Shown here piece after piece: positions 37,586-50,559 of a DNA stretch of 64,000 nt (the first letter of the stretch is position 1; every line of letters begins with the position of its first letter). Both the position numbers and the translations under genes were made by a program. The DNA comes from Montifringilla adamsi (Eukaryota > Chordata > Aves > Passeriformes > Passeridae): positions 359,841 through 423,840 of the forward strand of contig JAGGNK010015558.1 of assembly GCA_017590115.1 (NCBI GenBank). The letters are read 5' to 3'. A model generated the notes under the pieces. The model did not search any database. It saw only the letters and a list, made by a program, of their open reading frames with translations, and was not told the origin of the DNA.

Positions 37586-39935
37586 ATTACAAGAGTTTTA
37601 TACGTCATTATACTCCCTACAGAGCACTGGTTTTCCAATGTCAGACTGAAACTGTTCACAAAATACTATGACATTCAACTGGAAAAGCCTTAGCTGATTC
37701 GATTTTAGGAGCTAGAAAAATGTCAGGTGGTTCCAGGAGAGGGCAGTGTTTAACTGAATGAATTCTCCTGCAAATTCCAGTAAAGCCTAATAAGTTAATA
37801 AACATAGGAGCAGAGTGATTATTTGTATGGATGGTTCTGTGATCCAGCCTAAACTTCTAATGTGGCAAAATCCTCATTTGTTTCCATTAGATGTTCACTA
37901 TTTTGGTGAGCAGTTTACCTCTGCAAGGATTGTGGGTCTGTGCTTGTGGGTGAGAATGGTCTTTCATTACCAAAACGCTTCCCTGTGTACCTCAAAGCAA
38001 GCATGTCTTAGAGCTGAAGAGAAAATCACAAAAAAGGATAATTCTTCAGCATCAGAAGTATGAGGCTTGGGGACTTATATGTGATTCTTAGGAATGGATT
38101 AGAAGTTTTTATCAGTTGTCCTTTTGTTTATGTGGCTGGCATTGTATGTTTGGATAAAGCAACAAGCTGAGAGCTCTGTGAGAGGCTCGATCTTGCTCTT
38201 CAGTGTCTGCTGGAGGCAACCTTACTTGAGGGCAGCAGAAATCTGAACACCTGCATGAACTGTGTACAGGACCAGGACCTGATGCAGGGAAAAAAAGGAT
38301 GGGGACTAGTTTGAGGGGCATCAGCTAATAACTTCAAATGAATGGGTAAGATAGGGACACAGTCATGAATTTAAATGTGTATGTTGCCATTGCTAGTGCT
38401 GAAAAAATAGCTTTATACCCAGCTTTTCTGTTCACCTTCAGGCAACAAATATTCTGCCATTAGAAGTTAAATTTGCAGAGAAATAATAAGCAGTTGTTAG
38501 CAGTTACAAGCTACATATCTGTTATTGTGAGTGAGAATTTATTATACGGGTTTTGTGAATGACCTTGGTGATACAGTATGAAAATGCATTTACTCTGGGT
38601 GTTCACCTGAGCACTGTACTCTGATCAGGGTGGTCTTTATGCTGCTCCTTGGGGAGAGAAAGTGAATGGTCTTCATTGGCAGTACTATATGTGGCAGTCA
38701 CTTGGCCACTGTGACTTGTGGGTGATAATTACTTCCATATTTTTCACAAAAAGAGCTTTAACTTGGTCTTACTTGCACAAGCAGAATGCAAACATCAATG
38801 GGTATTCATAGCCCAGAGAGAGAATGAGAGAGTCTTGGGTTCAGGACATCTACTCTCATTTTGGATTCTGGTAAGCAGCAGAGAATTTTAGCATAGGCAC
38901 ACCTAGCTATATGTGTTTTCAGTGGAAGCTGTATACTTTTGTGCCTTCATGCATCAGAGTTACTTTGCACATGTTTTTAAAAAAAAAAAAATTCATTTCA
39001 ACACATGGAAGAGCAGGTTTGTAAGTATTGTAAGTACATTTTGTAAGTATTCAGGACAACACAAAGATTATAGTAAACATCTTGTGTGTTCTATGTTCTG
39101 TGATATCTGCTTGTTGACATGAGAAGTCTATAACTACTGTTTGTGCGGTGTTAGTCAACAATGCTTTTTCATCTTCTGATATTTTAATATTTAATTGGTC
39201 ACCATGTGTCTGCAAGGCAGACTGTTTTCTAGCCACCAAGTAAAAAAAATTTAAAATCACTGAATGGTGGTTGCTGGTGACTAGTGTCTTGTCTTAAAAT
39301 TTCCATTTGCCAGCATTCAGGAGATCAAAAGAACTTTGTTCCAGATCGAGTTAAAATTGTTGCTGCTGGAAGCAAAAATTATATGAAATGATTGTGTTTT
39401 TTACTACATTCTGAGTTGCATTCACTGGACTTCTTTATAAAGTGTCTGCTAAGTTCAGGACTTTATTTTGGCACACTCAAGTCATGAAAGTATCCCACTC
39501 AGATTTTAAAACTGCTGCCATTCCCAGAAGCAGTAGCTACTCACTCCTGAAGTCAAGATCAACAGGCTTTTAAAACCCCATGCTACCAGAACCCCTGAGC
39601 TGTCAATGAGAGGAGGCTGGTACAGCCAACCGCCTCCATTTCTTGTGAAATGCCGTCATATGAAAGCAGTGGGTCAGTGTAAGGTGGTGCTGCTAGCTTG
39701 ATCTCCCATAGCAACTTAAATTCCAATATATGGAGTGATACATTATCCTGACAGGATGCAGAACAAAAAGTGAAATAGGTGGTATTTTAGCTAATTTTAG
39801 AGTTTGTGCTTTTCTTTCTCTTTTCTGACTTTGAAATTCTGTGTCCATGAGTTTACTGAACGCTGTTACCCAGAAGATAAGCCAATTGTTGCTACAGTAT
39901 ATATTGTCTAGAGAAAATGGCTTTTTATTTCAATT

Positions 39936-39953
39936 GTTCAACAATTGTTGAAC
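39936..39953. repeat. 18-bp perfect palindrome
   Basis: GTTCAACAATTGTTGAAC is its own reverse complement. It is a short gapless palindrome with no known role. Confidence 0.95.
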
Positions 39954-41259
39954 TGAATAATAATAATGACAAGTGCATGTCAATGCTGTAAAAAAATCTT
40001 TTCATAGAAGCTTTAAAGGAGGTGTCTGTACTTACAGAAGAAATAGTCTGTTCCTGCCAGCTGAAAGGTGGTGTCTGGAATGTTTAGTTTGACAGTACCA
40101 GGGATTGTGTACTCTGTGGTTGTGCTGTATTAGAATGCTGCAGGAGTTTAATTAAAGAGGGTGGATTAATTCAAAATGAATGAATGATTGTGGTACTGAT
40201 CAGCATGGACCCAGTCCTAACTCCTGCCCGTGTCCAGGGGCCCTGCTGAGGTCAGGGACAGCAGGTTGCAAGGGGCACATAACTGCATCCCAGAACTTCA
40301 TGTCCAAGAGACCTGCTGGTCAGATTATGTGATTTAGGTAACGGGCAACTGTCTTTGAATTGTTTTTCCCAAGATGTATTGATAGAACTCTTTTTTTTAA
40401 AACCTTGAGTGTATCTTTTGTTCAGTGCCAGTAAAGGTCACCAGACTCCATATACAAGGCACCCTATGCTGCCTGCTGAAGCATACTTAGTTTAACTGTT
40501 TACTGGAGCTGGAGAAATGAAGAGGATATCTGAGAACAGATATGAACCTAGAACTGAAAGATTCAGTATGGAATGAAGCATATTTACCATGATGACTGTC
40601 TATATGATTTCAGTTTCATTTTATTTTAAAATATGTTTGCTAAACAATAATGTTACTGGAAGCATGAATGATGCTTGTGTTCATTTACATTCCTGTGTCC
40701 AAATTACTCTTCTTTGCTGTTTCACAGTAGTCCTTCAGGCTGCATTTGGGCAAAACATGAAAAGCGTGGGGGATGGTTTTTTGGTGTTGCTGTATCCTTC
40801 TCCACATCCCTTGGAAGAAAATATAAACCAAAACCCAAACAAACAAAAAAAAAGACTGACAGTGAAGTGGTTTTTTTTTTACTTTTTGGGCTAAAAATGC
40901 AAAGTCTAATTTCAGAAAATGCATGACATCCCTGCAGAAGAAAAGCAGAGTTCAGCTGCTCTGTGGTATTGGTGTGAGGCATAGTCCTTGAGCTGTTGAT
41001 TTTCTGAGTGTGTGGGGGTTAATCAGCCCAAACATAATTGTGACAATAACATAGCACTTGTTGTGCATCCAGCTTGCATGCTGCCCACGGGATCACTGCT
41101 GCGGGGAGATGCATGGGCTGCCCATGTCCATTGTTCTGGCTTGCCTGCATGCTTCTTGTGTCCCCTTTCCTATCTGAAAAACGAGAGAGACCAGCAGCAG
41201 AAACCAAAGCAGACCCAGAATTTCCTTGTTATTAAAGGCAGCAGTCTTTGCTCTTGCAG

Positions 41260-41306
41260 GTCCTGTGAGCTTGGCTTCTGAAGAGTTGCCCCAGGATGAT
41301 ACGAAG
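41260..41306 (+). CDS. ARHGEF28: ARHGEF28 coding exon E (47 nt microexon-like)
   Basis: A strong acceptor (TTTGCTCTTGCAG) and strong donor (ACGAAG/GTACAG) enclose 47 nt. Only one of three frames is open, reading PVSLASEELPQDDTK after two bases that complete a glycine with exon D. It lines up with the mammalian SVSSRSAAEKEDIKR segment without gaps: V-S, S, acidic run, D and a basic end. Phase 1 in agrees with exon D and phase 0 out follows. The small size explains why it is easily missed. Composition is polar and acidic, fitting a flexible linker after the ankyrin region. Confidence comes from splice sites plus similarity together; neither alone would be enough. Confidence 0.8.
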
Positions 41307-42839
41307 GTACAGATTTCTCTTTTTACCAATAGCTTTATTTAGGCTGAGAAGCAGCAACCTCTGCATGCTTATCTGAGCTAAGAAATAAATTCTAGCCTGC
41401 CAGGCAACACTTCCTGCTATTTCTGTGCTGCAGGAGTAGTTATGTGTGTAGATGATAATTATTTGAAAGAATCTATTATGTAGCTGTGGTTGGAAAGCCG
41501 AGTTGCAGAAGCAAGCTCTGCTTTTGGACCAGGAAGCTCCTGTATTTATGGTGAAGCTTAGTGCCTTTAGGGAGCTTGCAGCTGCTAGTTTGGAGTCAGC
41601 ACCAGACCTACGTCTAGCATAAGTTTCATCCTTCAGACAGCATGGTTCATTACATCTGAGGAGTTAGTCTCTGAAAGAGACCTTGTGGGTAGCTGTGAGT
41701 CCTTGACAGGATGTAAATGGGAATAATACTTGATGCAAAAAAATACTGCAAGTTCCCATTGTCATCTGCTTGGAGGCATCTAAACAGCTTTGGGGAGAGA
41801 CCAAAATATGTGAGCAGTGCTATTACAACTGTATTTCTGTCAGTTGTATTTGATCTCTAGTCTTATATTCTGCTTTTTATTTATATGTATTTGTTTACAA
41901 AACTGGAAAATCTTTGTCTTGGTATTTCTTAAACACCTTTAAAACAGGAGCTTAATTAGCACCTTGGTGGGTATGAAACTAAAATAGTAATTTAGATTGA
42001 GAGAAACAAAATCTGGTCAAACCAGGTAAATCTGATAAAAGCGATATCAATACCAAGTGATTACTGTTTGCTTTGGGTTCTTTTAATAATATTTGACTGC
42101 AGTGGAATATTGCTGAGCTGACACGTTAGGTAATTTTTATAAATGTGACTTTAGGCTTTTTTTGTTTGGTTGCTTGGGTTTTTTTAAATTTTTATTGCTA
42201 CCTGTGAGGAAGATTCACCATTTGTTTGGAACTCACATGTTGGTATTGTAATCTGTGACATTTCAGAATTAAATCTGCAGTATACACACATTTTGGAGTC
42301 TATGCTGAAAGTGTGTGTAGGAGCAGAGTGTTGCAGTTCATGAGTCTTGCGGGGGGAAAAAGATTCTGGTCCCATACTGATTGTCTCTTGTTTGATCTAG
42401 CAGAAAGTCTATAATTAATCTAGAATTAATGAACTGAACTGTGACATTTCTGCAGGTGTGAGCAGCTCAGGCATTAGAAATATTTCTAATCTTAGAAAAT
42501 ATTTCTGTTTTCTCCATAGCACTGTATATTGGCTTGTCAGAGCAAAATTAAACTTTGTAAGAGGCTGAAAATTGAAGTTTGCATGGGAAGTAAGATAAGA
42601 TTTGGTCTCTTTGACTATGGTTAGGATTTGAGTCCTTAGGGTTCATTTGCATACGGAAGTAGCATGCCATATCAATTGCATTTATGAGAATGGCTAAAAT
42701 GAAGTGGCTTCTGCTTGATAGTGTTTGAACTGAATCCTGAAAGCATATAGCACAGTTTGCAACTAAGCAAAAATACAGTGCAGTGTTTGTCTTCAGAAAT
42801 ATAGCTCAATTTTTCTGTTTCTGGCCTTTCCAAGACTCT

Positions 42840-43163
42840 GGGGTTCCTTCTAAAGAAAATGAAGATCATGTCTTGTTGGCCGTAGGCAAGAAAGAATTAA
42901 AAATTTTTACTTCCCAAAAGCTGCTGATAGGTAGTGTCTTATCAGGTATGCACAAGACAGTTTCTTTTAAAGAGGTGAAGAGCAACTTGCTGAAAGATCA
43001 GCCAGTTGTATCTATGTCAAAGAGGGAACCTCTTTTGTCTCTAGCATACATAGATGGTGTATCAAACAGTACTGTGATAGCAGGACTTTTCAGTAATGTG
43101 CTAGCTGTTGTAGGAACAACCACCTTGAAAATAATATCTGATAGAGCAAACATATGTGACTGA
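42840..43163 (+). mobile_element. LINE ORF2-like open frame, possible remnant
   Basis: An open frame reads from about 42783 to the stop at 43163, 126 codons. The part SFKEVKSNLL...LAYIDGVSNSTVIAGLFSNV resembles the spacer between endonuclease and reverse transcriptase in many non-LTR retrotransposons, which typically reads F-W-K-E-V...I-D-G-V-S-G...I-A-x-L-F. No RT block follows in frame. A fair acceptor-like sequence (TTTCTGGCCTTTCCAAG) ends at 42836, but the phase does not fit the ARHGEF28 exons. The unbroken length is unusual for an old LINE piece. It could be a chance frame, a relatively young insertion or an exapted sequence. Confidence 0.35.
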
Positions 43164-45467
43164 AGCTATATATGTGACTGAAGGTGGAATAAAGTCTGTA
43201 GAAATGACACAGTGAGTTGTGGGCCTGGTAGGATAATATAGCCAGCTGTGCTAGAAAGCACATTTAGAGACTGAAACTCCACTGGAAAGGTGTTTTGAAG
43301 CTTTGTGGAAAGCCACAAGAGCAATATAAAAACATGGGCTTGTGGAAAGCACAGCAAGTTGGAAAATATAATGTTTAACTAAGCTCTGCAAGTGGGAGCT
43401 GCTGTGCCAGTCAGAGACTGCCAATCTGACATCACTGGCCTGTGGTCCAGTGCTGAGCTCAGAAAGAGCAGCCCAAATGGAGGCATTCTGTATGCAGATT
43501 TTGGTGCTGCAAAGTGAAGATTCACTTCGTGTGTGCAGAAAGGAAGGGGATAGATGTGCATACCTAGAGGGGATATACGTTAGAGGGAAATGAGCTGACA
43601 TAAACTCAGAGGCAGTTCTAAGATAAGAAGCTGGCAGATTATTTTATTACCTCTCACTAAATCAGCATCTAGTTATCTATTGTTTTAGTTACTGTTATGC
43701 CAAATACCTGTACTTCAACTATTTGATGACGATTTTCTCACTGTCCCATACAGGGAATATGAGAGCACCAGGAGGGATGTGGGACTATTGGGACACTAGG
43801 CAAAAAGCCTAATATTCACAGTTATTCTAACTTTAGCACTTTTGAGAATAGGACACTGTACCACTCTTTACCTTGCTCAAAAATGCAAGGTATGTGGGAT
43901 GTTAGTGCCCATGTGTTCAAATCTGTTTTGTCAAGCAAGACCAAAGTATTGGACTGTGTCTGAGTGTAGGAGTGTGTGGAGCCACTGGGGAGTGATTAGG
44001 GTTTGTTAATATGAAAGCCACATTTGCTCTGGTCTTTGCTCCAGTTATACCATCTGGACAGAACATAAAGTATTTTAGAAGCTGACAAAGTATAAGTTCT
44101 CCACCCTGAAATGATAGCTGATATTTCTTTTCCTTACTCCTGAAATGCTTTTTTCTTCTAAGACATCATTCACACCGAATTGCTTGTGGCAGCTGAAACA
44201 GAAGCCAGGCCCCTCTGGCTTCAAACCTGCTCATTCTCTGACGCTTGGTTGGGCAGATGCATCAGATCCTGAGTCCTCTTGGAGGAACAACCAAGTGACT
44301 TTGGCCATGGTTCGTACTGTTAGGAGTGGTAGGGTAGTGCAGATTTTTAGAGGAGCTAAGAGGGTAAAAAGTGGTGAATTTGAGTGTGATTTGGACAAGT
44401 TTTAGGTGCTTTTAATTTGATTTAAGTAAATTTTCTTAGGCATCTTCTTTGCATATAGAGTAAAATTATAATGTGTAGATATACATATATGTGTTCGTAC
44501 ATGTGTGTCTATGAAGTGTGTCCTGAGCACAGGCTTATCTTGTATTAAACTAAGAAAAATTCGTTGTTGTAATGCCTACATGAGAAATAAGCAATCCTCT
44601 GCCGCCCCCTATATCTTAATTACTTTAGAGTATGTTTAAGAAGTTGACTTGTTTGTGGAAAAATTGCAGTGAAATCCGTTCTACTCATTTTAGAAGTCTC
44701 TGTAACTGAGAGTTTGACTGCCCTGTGTAAGGACTGGAGCATGGACTTGCTGCTGGCCATACTGTGGGCTGTCCTTGCCCATCTCCGGGGTCTGCTCTCA
44801 AGCTGGCCAAAACACTCATCACATACACATCCAATGGGATTTTGCCATTGATCTCAGCAGGGCCTGAAAGGCTTTCAGTGAGCAACGTGTATGAGATCTG
44901 ATGGGGCTGAATTGCAGGCTAGGGAATGAGTGAGCTGTTGGGTGTGCAATAAAAAGTGGAAGTGGGAAGGGATGAAGAAAGATGGAAATAATTTGGTGAT
45001 AGCCAGAAATTTTTAAGTTTACCAAAGCTGTGTTTACTGGTTTATTTGAATGTAAAAATCAGCATATGTTCTAACCTGACTCATTTAACCATATTGCTAA
45101 AGATCATAGTTTTCTTACCCTGAATTGTTTCAAACTATTCTGGAAAAAAAAAAAAAGTCTCCTTGGCAGTGCTGTTAAATGGCAGTGGCTTTGGCAGGAA
45201 AAGCACACAGTGGGGGATAAGAAGAGAAATTCAAATAGTGTCAGTGGGGGAGAGGGAAACAGCTAAAGGGGATTGAATGAAAAAGAATGAATAGAAACAA
45301 GCAAACTCTGGAATCTTACTAGTAGCTGGATGTGCAAATCAAAGAGTACTTGTAAGAGTGAGAATGTGAGTGCTCTTTGAATGAGGGTAAAAAGTCCACC
45401 ACTTCTGTTTCTCACTTCTTTTCCTGTGTGGTTCTTGCTTTAGAATCTTCACAAAAACTAAATGTTG

Positions 45468-45560
45468 TCGTGGAATGGTTTTCATTGGAAGGGACCTTTG
45501 AAGTAGCAGTGGCTACTAGAAGGGCTCTCCTGTTCCTGCTCTCTGTGTTCTTCATCAGAC
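45468..45560 (-). mobile_element. CR1 3' end fragment, antisense
   Basis: GTGGAATGGTTTTCATTGGA followed by AGGGACCTTTGAAG is the reverse complement of the CR1 3' end, where the consensus reads roughly GAATGGTTTGGGTTGGAAGG then GACCTTTAAAG. The segment is short and decays quickly on its right side, so the right boundary is approximate. Confidence 0.7.
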
Positions 45561-46097
45561 ATCCCTTTCAAGCATGTTGATTATTATGGCTCTTTCTCCA
45601 CAAAGTTTGGGAAATGTCTTTGCAGAAGTGCTTTCAACATTTGGTAGGATTCTAAAAGGGCACCAACTCTCCTTGCTCCCTGTTTTCTTCATCTTTGGAT
45701 TGGGACCTGGCCGCCTTAGACATGAGGTCTAGTACTGAGTCTTGTAGTTTGGTTTTGAGAACTGTAGTTGAAATTTTTTGTGCAAAATGTTTCTCATCCT
45801 CCAGCATCTCTGAAGAGCCCCAGGGATATCAGTCCTGGAAGCGTGATGGGCCAATAAGAAGCCAAGAAGATGATGAGTTTTGGGTTTGCACTATTTCAGA
45901 ATGGGAGGAATAGGGGTTGGGCACAACAGGATGCTAGACCATGCTTAAAAAGAGGCTGTAGGGAGACACTCCAGTGCTAGTCACACCTGCTGGTGTTCTT
46001 TCCCCTCTTTCTGTCTCCTTTGGAAATTGTTAGAGATCTTTTTTATCTTTACAAGAGAAAAAACTGCTAAACAAAACCCAAAACCAACCAACCAAAC

Positions 46098-46184
46098 CTC
46101 ACCCCCCCCCCCCAGGAGGTTTTTCTTTTTTTTCATTTTTTTTNNNNNNNNNNNNNNNNNNNNNNNACCCCCCCCCCCCCCCCC
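46098..46184. other. Assembly gap flanked by poly-C runs
   Basis: Twenty-three N bases (46144-46166) lie between a poly-C run near 46098-46114 with a T-rich stretch on the left and a 17-C run on the right. Homopolymer C runs commonly stop sequencing, so the gap is likely technical and its true length is unknown. Open frames crossing it are meaningless. Confidence 0.95.
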
Positions 46185-48119
46185 ATGGACTTTTTTCCTT
46201 TTTATCATTTGATGTAAACATGCTGGAAATACTGAGAGAAAACAAGTATCTGTTGGGAAGAACAAATAAAAGAAATAAATGGAAGGCAACAAAAAAAGGA
46301 TCTTTTCCCCTTTCAGTATTATGCATGTGTTTTATTGCCAGGCATTGTCATCCCCAGAATCAGCAGCCCTGTACATTTTGGGAGAAGTCTAGGAGGTGAC
46401 AGCTGTATGCAGTTACTGCTGGGCTGTGAGCAGGGCACACTGTGAGTGGGTTTTTAAACATTTTTAACTCCTTCCTGTTCTTCATAGCTGGTTGGGAAAG
46501 AAAGTGTTCACAGGGCCATTTATAAAGCTGCAAAAGTTTCTCTTTTCCATTAAGAAAAGTGACCCAAACACCCAGTTTTGCTTCGAAGGAAATACAGCTT
46601 TCCCCCCGCCCCCCCCATCCCCCTAAAATTCAGGAAGGGATGATGATGATAATTTTTCAAAATAATTTCCATAACCTCCACATTACATTGCCAGCAACCT
46701 AGTGGTGTCTGCCTCTTCTACTCTGTATGGTTTGCCAGTGATGAAAAACTCCTGGAAGCCATGTTTTGCCAGAGATAAAATTACTGATGCCACATTTTTG
46801 ACAGTTCACTGTGTGACCAGGCAACTACAAAATATTTTTAATAGAGTCTGCCCTTTGATTTTCATGATTCCACAGAAATCCCCATTTAACCACAGATCAG
46901 ATTAAGGAACAGAACATAACTGCCATAATGATCTTCTTTTCTGTATACCAGTGCTGAAATATGCAGAAAAATCTGATTTCAATGTTGCTGTTTTGTTCTT
47001 TTCTTTGATTAGATTTCTTCACCATGGTGGTGAGGCTTTTAAGACTTAAAAGTGTTAATTGTTTTTTTCTTTCAAGGTAGAAAAAAGCATGGTCCTGCTG
47101 TCTGGAGTTCTACCTTTGTGCAGTTTTTGTTATGTCTGTAAAATTATTATATTTTGTACTTACTGCAGTCATATATTTTGCTCCTTTTTTGTGTTTTTTT
47201 TTTTTTTTTTCCCCTGGGATTTTTAGGGCAGAATCTTCGCATTTGGAAGTGTTTGGAGTCAAGAGTGAATGTTTTGACATTGGAGCTACAGGAAATAATT
47301 TTATGGCTACTGATAGGTAGGAGTGAAAGTTAGTGTGTTACGTGCTGCCTATTTGAGACAGTTACAGGAGTCCTCTGATTCATGCTGTGCAGATCTTTTC
47401 TGTTTGTGGTAATTTTTATATTCTTCTGGCAGCTTTCCATCCTATCTTTGCTTTATGTATGCTTTGAGAGAGGCGGAGTGATCCAGAATAGCATTTCTAG
47501 TCCAGGACCTGCAGACTTCTGCTTCAATTTCTCTCCTTAACAGATTTCTAACAAGACTTTGGGCATATCACTTATCTTTTGCACTTATCTCTGCAGCTCA
47601 TTTTTTCCTGAAAGAAAGAGAACTGTAGAGAGCAACGTGATAAAGAGGCACTACAGTACTTGGATGATTTGAGATATGCAAATACTCAGACTGGTTGTGC
47701 CAAAGAAGTCCTCTTTGTGGTAAAGGAAGATTTAAAACCCCTATTTTTTAGTCAAAAGGTAGATGATTTGAAAGTTGTGGAGAGAAACAACAACTGAAGA
47801 AAATTGCACACTTATCACTGCAGCTAATGATGGTGACAGTTGCACTCTGGGATTTTGGGCTGCAGCCTTGACATCTTTGTGTTGCTTCTTCCACTTTGCA
47901 TGGCTCCTTGCACTAGAAATGTACCTTGAGGTTGGTCTGTCACAGTACTGCCAGCATCAACCTTTAAACAACATTTAAACATGACAGTAATTTATTTCTG
48001 TAGATAAAAATATTCACATTTGTTTGGAGTGTCTATAAACAATGCAATATTGAAAACTGCAGAATAGTTAAGAGCTGCAGAAGATACAGGAATTCACATT
48101 TTCTTGGGAAAATGTTCCA

Positions 48120-48144
48120 CAGTTCAGGCTCACAGCCTGAACTG
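48120..48144. repeat. 11-bp inverted repeat with 3-nt loop
   Basis: CAGTTCAGGCT (48120-48130) pairs perfectly with AGCCTGAACTG (48134-48144), loop CAC. It forms a tight GC-containing hairpin in the long intron. Confidence 0.92.
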
Positions 48145-48276
48145 AGTTTAATTAAAAAGCCAGGGAGGAATCTGGAAGAAGCAGCATTAGGCATTAAAAT
48201 AAGCTTGTTCTTTTTTCTTGGAGTTTCCTCCACTCTTGATTTTCTGAGGCATTATAATTCAAGTTAACCTCAAAAG

Positions 48277-48296
48277 GAAGAAAGAAAGAAAGAAAA
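48277..48296. repeat. (GAAA)n microsatellite
   Basis: Four to five tandem GAAA units form an ordinary simple repeat. Confidence 0.9.
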
Positions 48297-50559
48297 ATCA
48301 ACAAGCTACAAGCATATGGTTTCTGGTCTTCCCAGAACTTATTCTCTTCCTCTGCCTAAAATCCCAAACAAATTTGCTCAACAAAATAACCCTCAATAAA
48401 GGCACTTTTTAAAAATTGGGGTTTAAATTACCTTTTATTTTTTACTTGCCTTCTGCCCAGTTTCATTTCATGCTAAAATAAATGAGCAATCTGGGATGTA
48501 TCTAATGTCAAGTTACTCTTTAAATGTGAAATATAACCCAAAAATATATTGTGACGTAAACAGTTGTAGTCTTGAAAATGCACAGAATAAAACATTTCTC
48601 AGCTTTTTTCCTCCTCAAGAGCACCCTTCTCTTGAAGTCTTCCCCGAAACATAAAAAGTGTGATTTTTAATGAGGTGAGTCTTTGGTGAACATTTTAGCA
48701 TCACAGTCTGCCAGTGTGAGTGTAGATAGACTCAATAACCAAGTCATTGGCACAGCTTCAGTAGTAAGTGAGGTTCTAGTCAGACTTTGGTTTGCTTTCA
48801 CATGCACGCTCCCTGTTCCTGCTCTCACAGGCCTCCATGGAGCTGAAACAAGGAAGACTAATCCTTTAGTCCTCATGCTTTTGCAAACAATCTCTTATTT
48901 TCATCAGGGAGATTTTCATCATGATACTGAACAGAAGTGACGAGCTTTCCTCCCACATTTGTTCTGTGTTTCCCAGCTAGTCTTTTGATCTGAATAGATA
49001 CTGAACAAGGAGATCATTTAGGCAAATTATCTCCATATGTGCTGTGCTTACTGGTTGTTTCAAGAGTCAGGGCATACTGACCAGTGCCACGTGAAACTAG
49101 TATTAAAGAGCTTCTTATCCCAAACCGAGTTTGCTTGCTACCTTAGAGTGATCTTGGTGTTTTATAAAAAGGAATAAAAAAGTAAATATCTGCCATCAGC
49201 CATGAACCGGACATCAGAAAGGTCTGGGCTGGAGGAATGCTGTGAAATGACAGCATGTGAGTGAACTGCGCAACACGAAGAGTTTGAGACAAAACCGAAG
49301 GTGATGCAGTGTGTGTGCCCATGGGCTCTTTGGGGCTACATTGAGTCAGAATTAGGCACAGGTCATGTTCTTGCCTAAGTTTTGTAAAAATATTGAGGCC
49401 TTCTCTATCCCAGTCTGGTCAGTGTTTTACAAGGATCTTGGAGTACTAGTACAGTTTGTGCAAAGCTGTTTCTTTTAAATTTGTGGAGGTACCTTGCTTT
49501 TTAGTTTACCAAAGAAACAAGCCTGAAGTACCACCACTTACAAACAGCTGCTGTTCAAAAGAGGTACCTGTGGTACCTCTTTGTAGGAGAATGCATCTTT
49601 CATTGAATATCACAAACATAATGTTTTTATCATTTATAACAGTCTTATTCTTATTATAGGTGTTCTAAGGGTAGTTGTCACCCTGCTTTCAAAGAAAGCA
49701 TTAAAAAAGTAGCCTCAACAATTAATTTAGTAATTCACATTGCAATTAGAAATGTATCTGTTGGGGAATAGTAAGGAAGTCAATAGAAATTTAGATAGCA
49801 TGGTCTTCTCTCAGTGTGGATGGTTTGCTGCAACACAGTGATTCCATATGCCTTATCTGGGAATGATAAAAAGATAGATCCATTTGGAAATAAATGCAAT
49901 TAAGCATAAAAACTCTTGAACTGGCAGTCCAGCTTAAAGCAATCCAGAAGGCAGTGCGCACAAATTGCCTCTGCTTTTCCTGCAGCCTGCCATGATTGCA
50001 GAGTGTTTCAGTAAACTTGCTGCATCTTAGAACAGTGCTTTCAGAGATGGATAGGGTGCTCTGCTGCTCTCATCAGAGTGTCTGTGGAGGCAGCAGCTGT
50101 TCTGTGTTCCTTTCCAGGCTAGTGTCCAAAAATTGCACAAATAAGTAAATGAAAAATTGACCCAAATTTCTAGTACTGTATTGTTGTATTATATTTTTCA
50201 TTATTATTTCTGTTATCTGTCTACACAAGAGCTACAGATCTACTTTTTACAGTAAGAGAGGTCCCAAACGTGGATGAGTTTTGTCATCAGCTGTTTGAAT
50301 GGAAGAGTGAAGAACTGAGCATGAGGGGGACATGTGAACAGGAGGTTGGTGGGCTGATGGTCAGAACCATTTAATCTCCTGTCAGAATTTGCCTGGCTTT
50401 GGTACCTAAGTCACCCAGGACTGTACTTTTCTGTGAGTGCAGATTCTGCTGCTTTAAACTTGTAGTGGGAGGAAGAGGCTCTGTGATGCTGAATGGTTAC
50501 GATCTCCACCCTGTTGAAACTTGTGGCTTTATCAGGGTTGAAAGCATGGAAAACAGGCA

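Larger units (their letters stand above)
37418..41259 (+). other. ARHGEF28: ARHGEF28 intron, 3.8 kb
   Basis: No coding sequence was recognised. Contents are a three-copy minisatellite just inside the intron (37531-37585) and an 18-bp palindrome (39936-39953). Otherwise it is ordinary AT-rich intron. Confidence 0.8.

Noticed and set aside
44145..44405. Frame ending RVKSGEFECDLDKF as the missing ARHGEF28 exon
   Set aside because: The RVKS and DLD words look like the mammalian segment, but the spacing is wrong, the frame runs to a stop and there is no usable donor at the right place.
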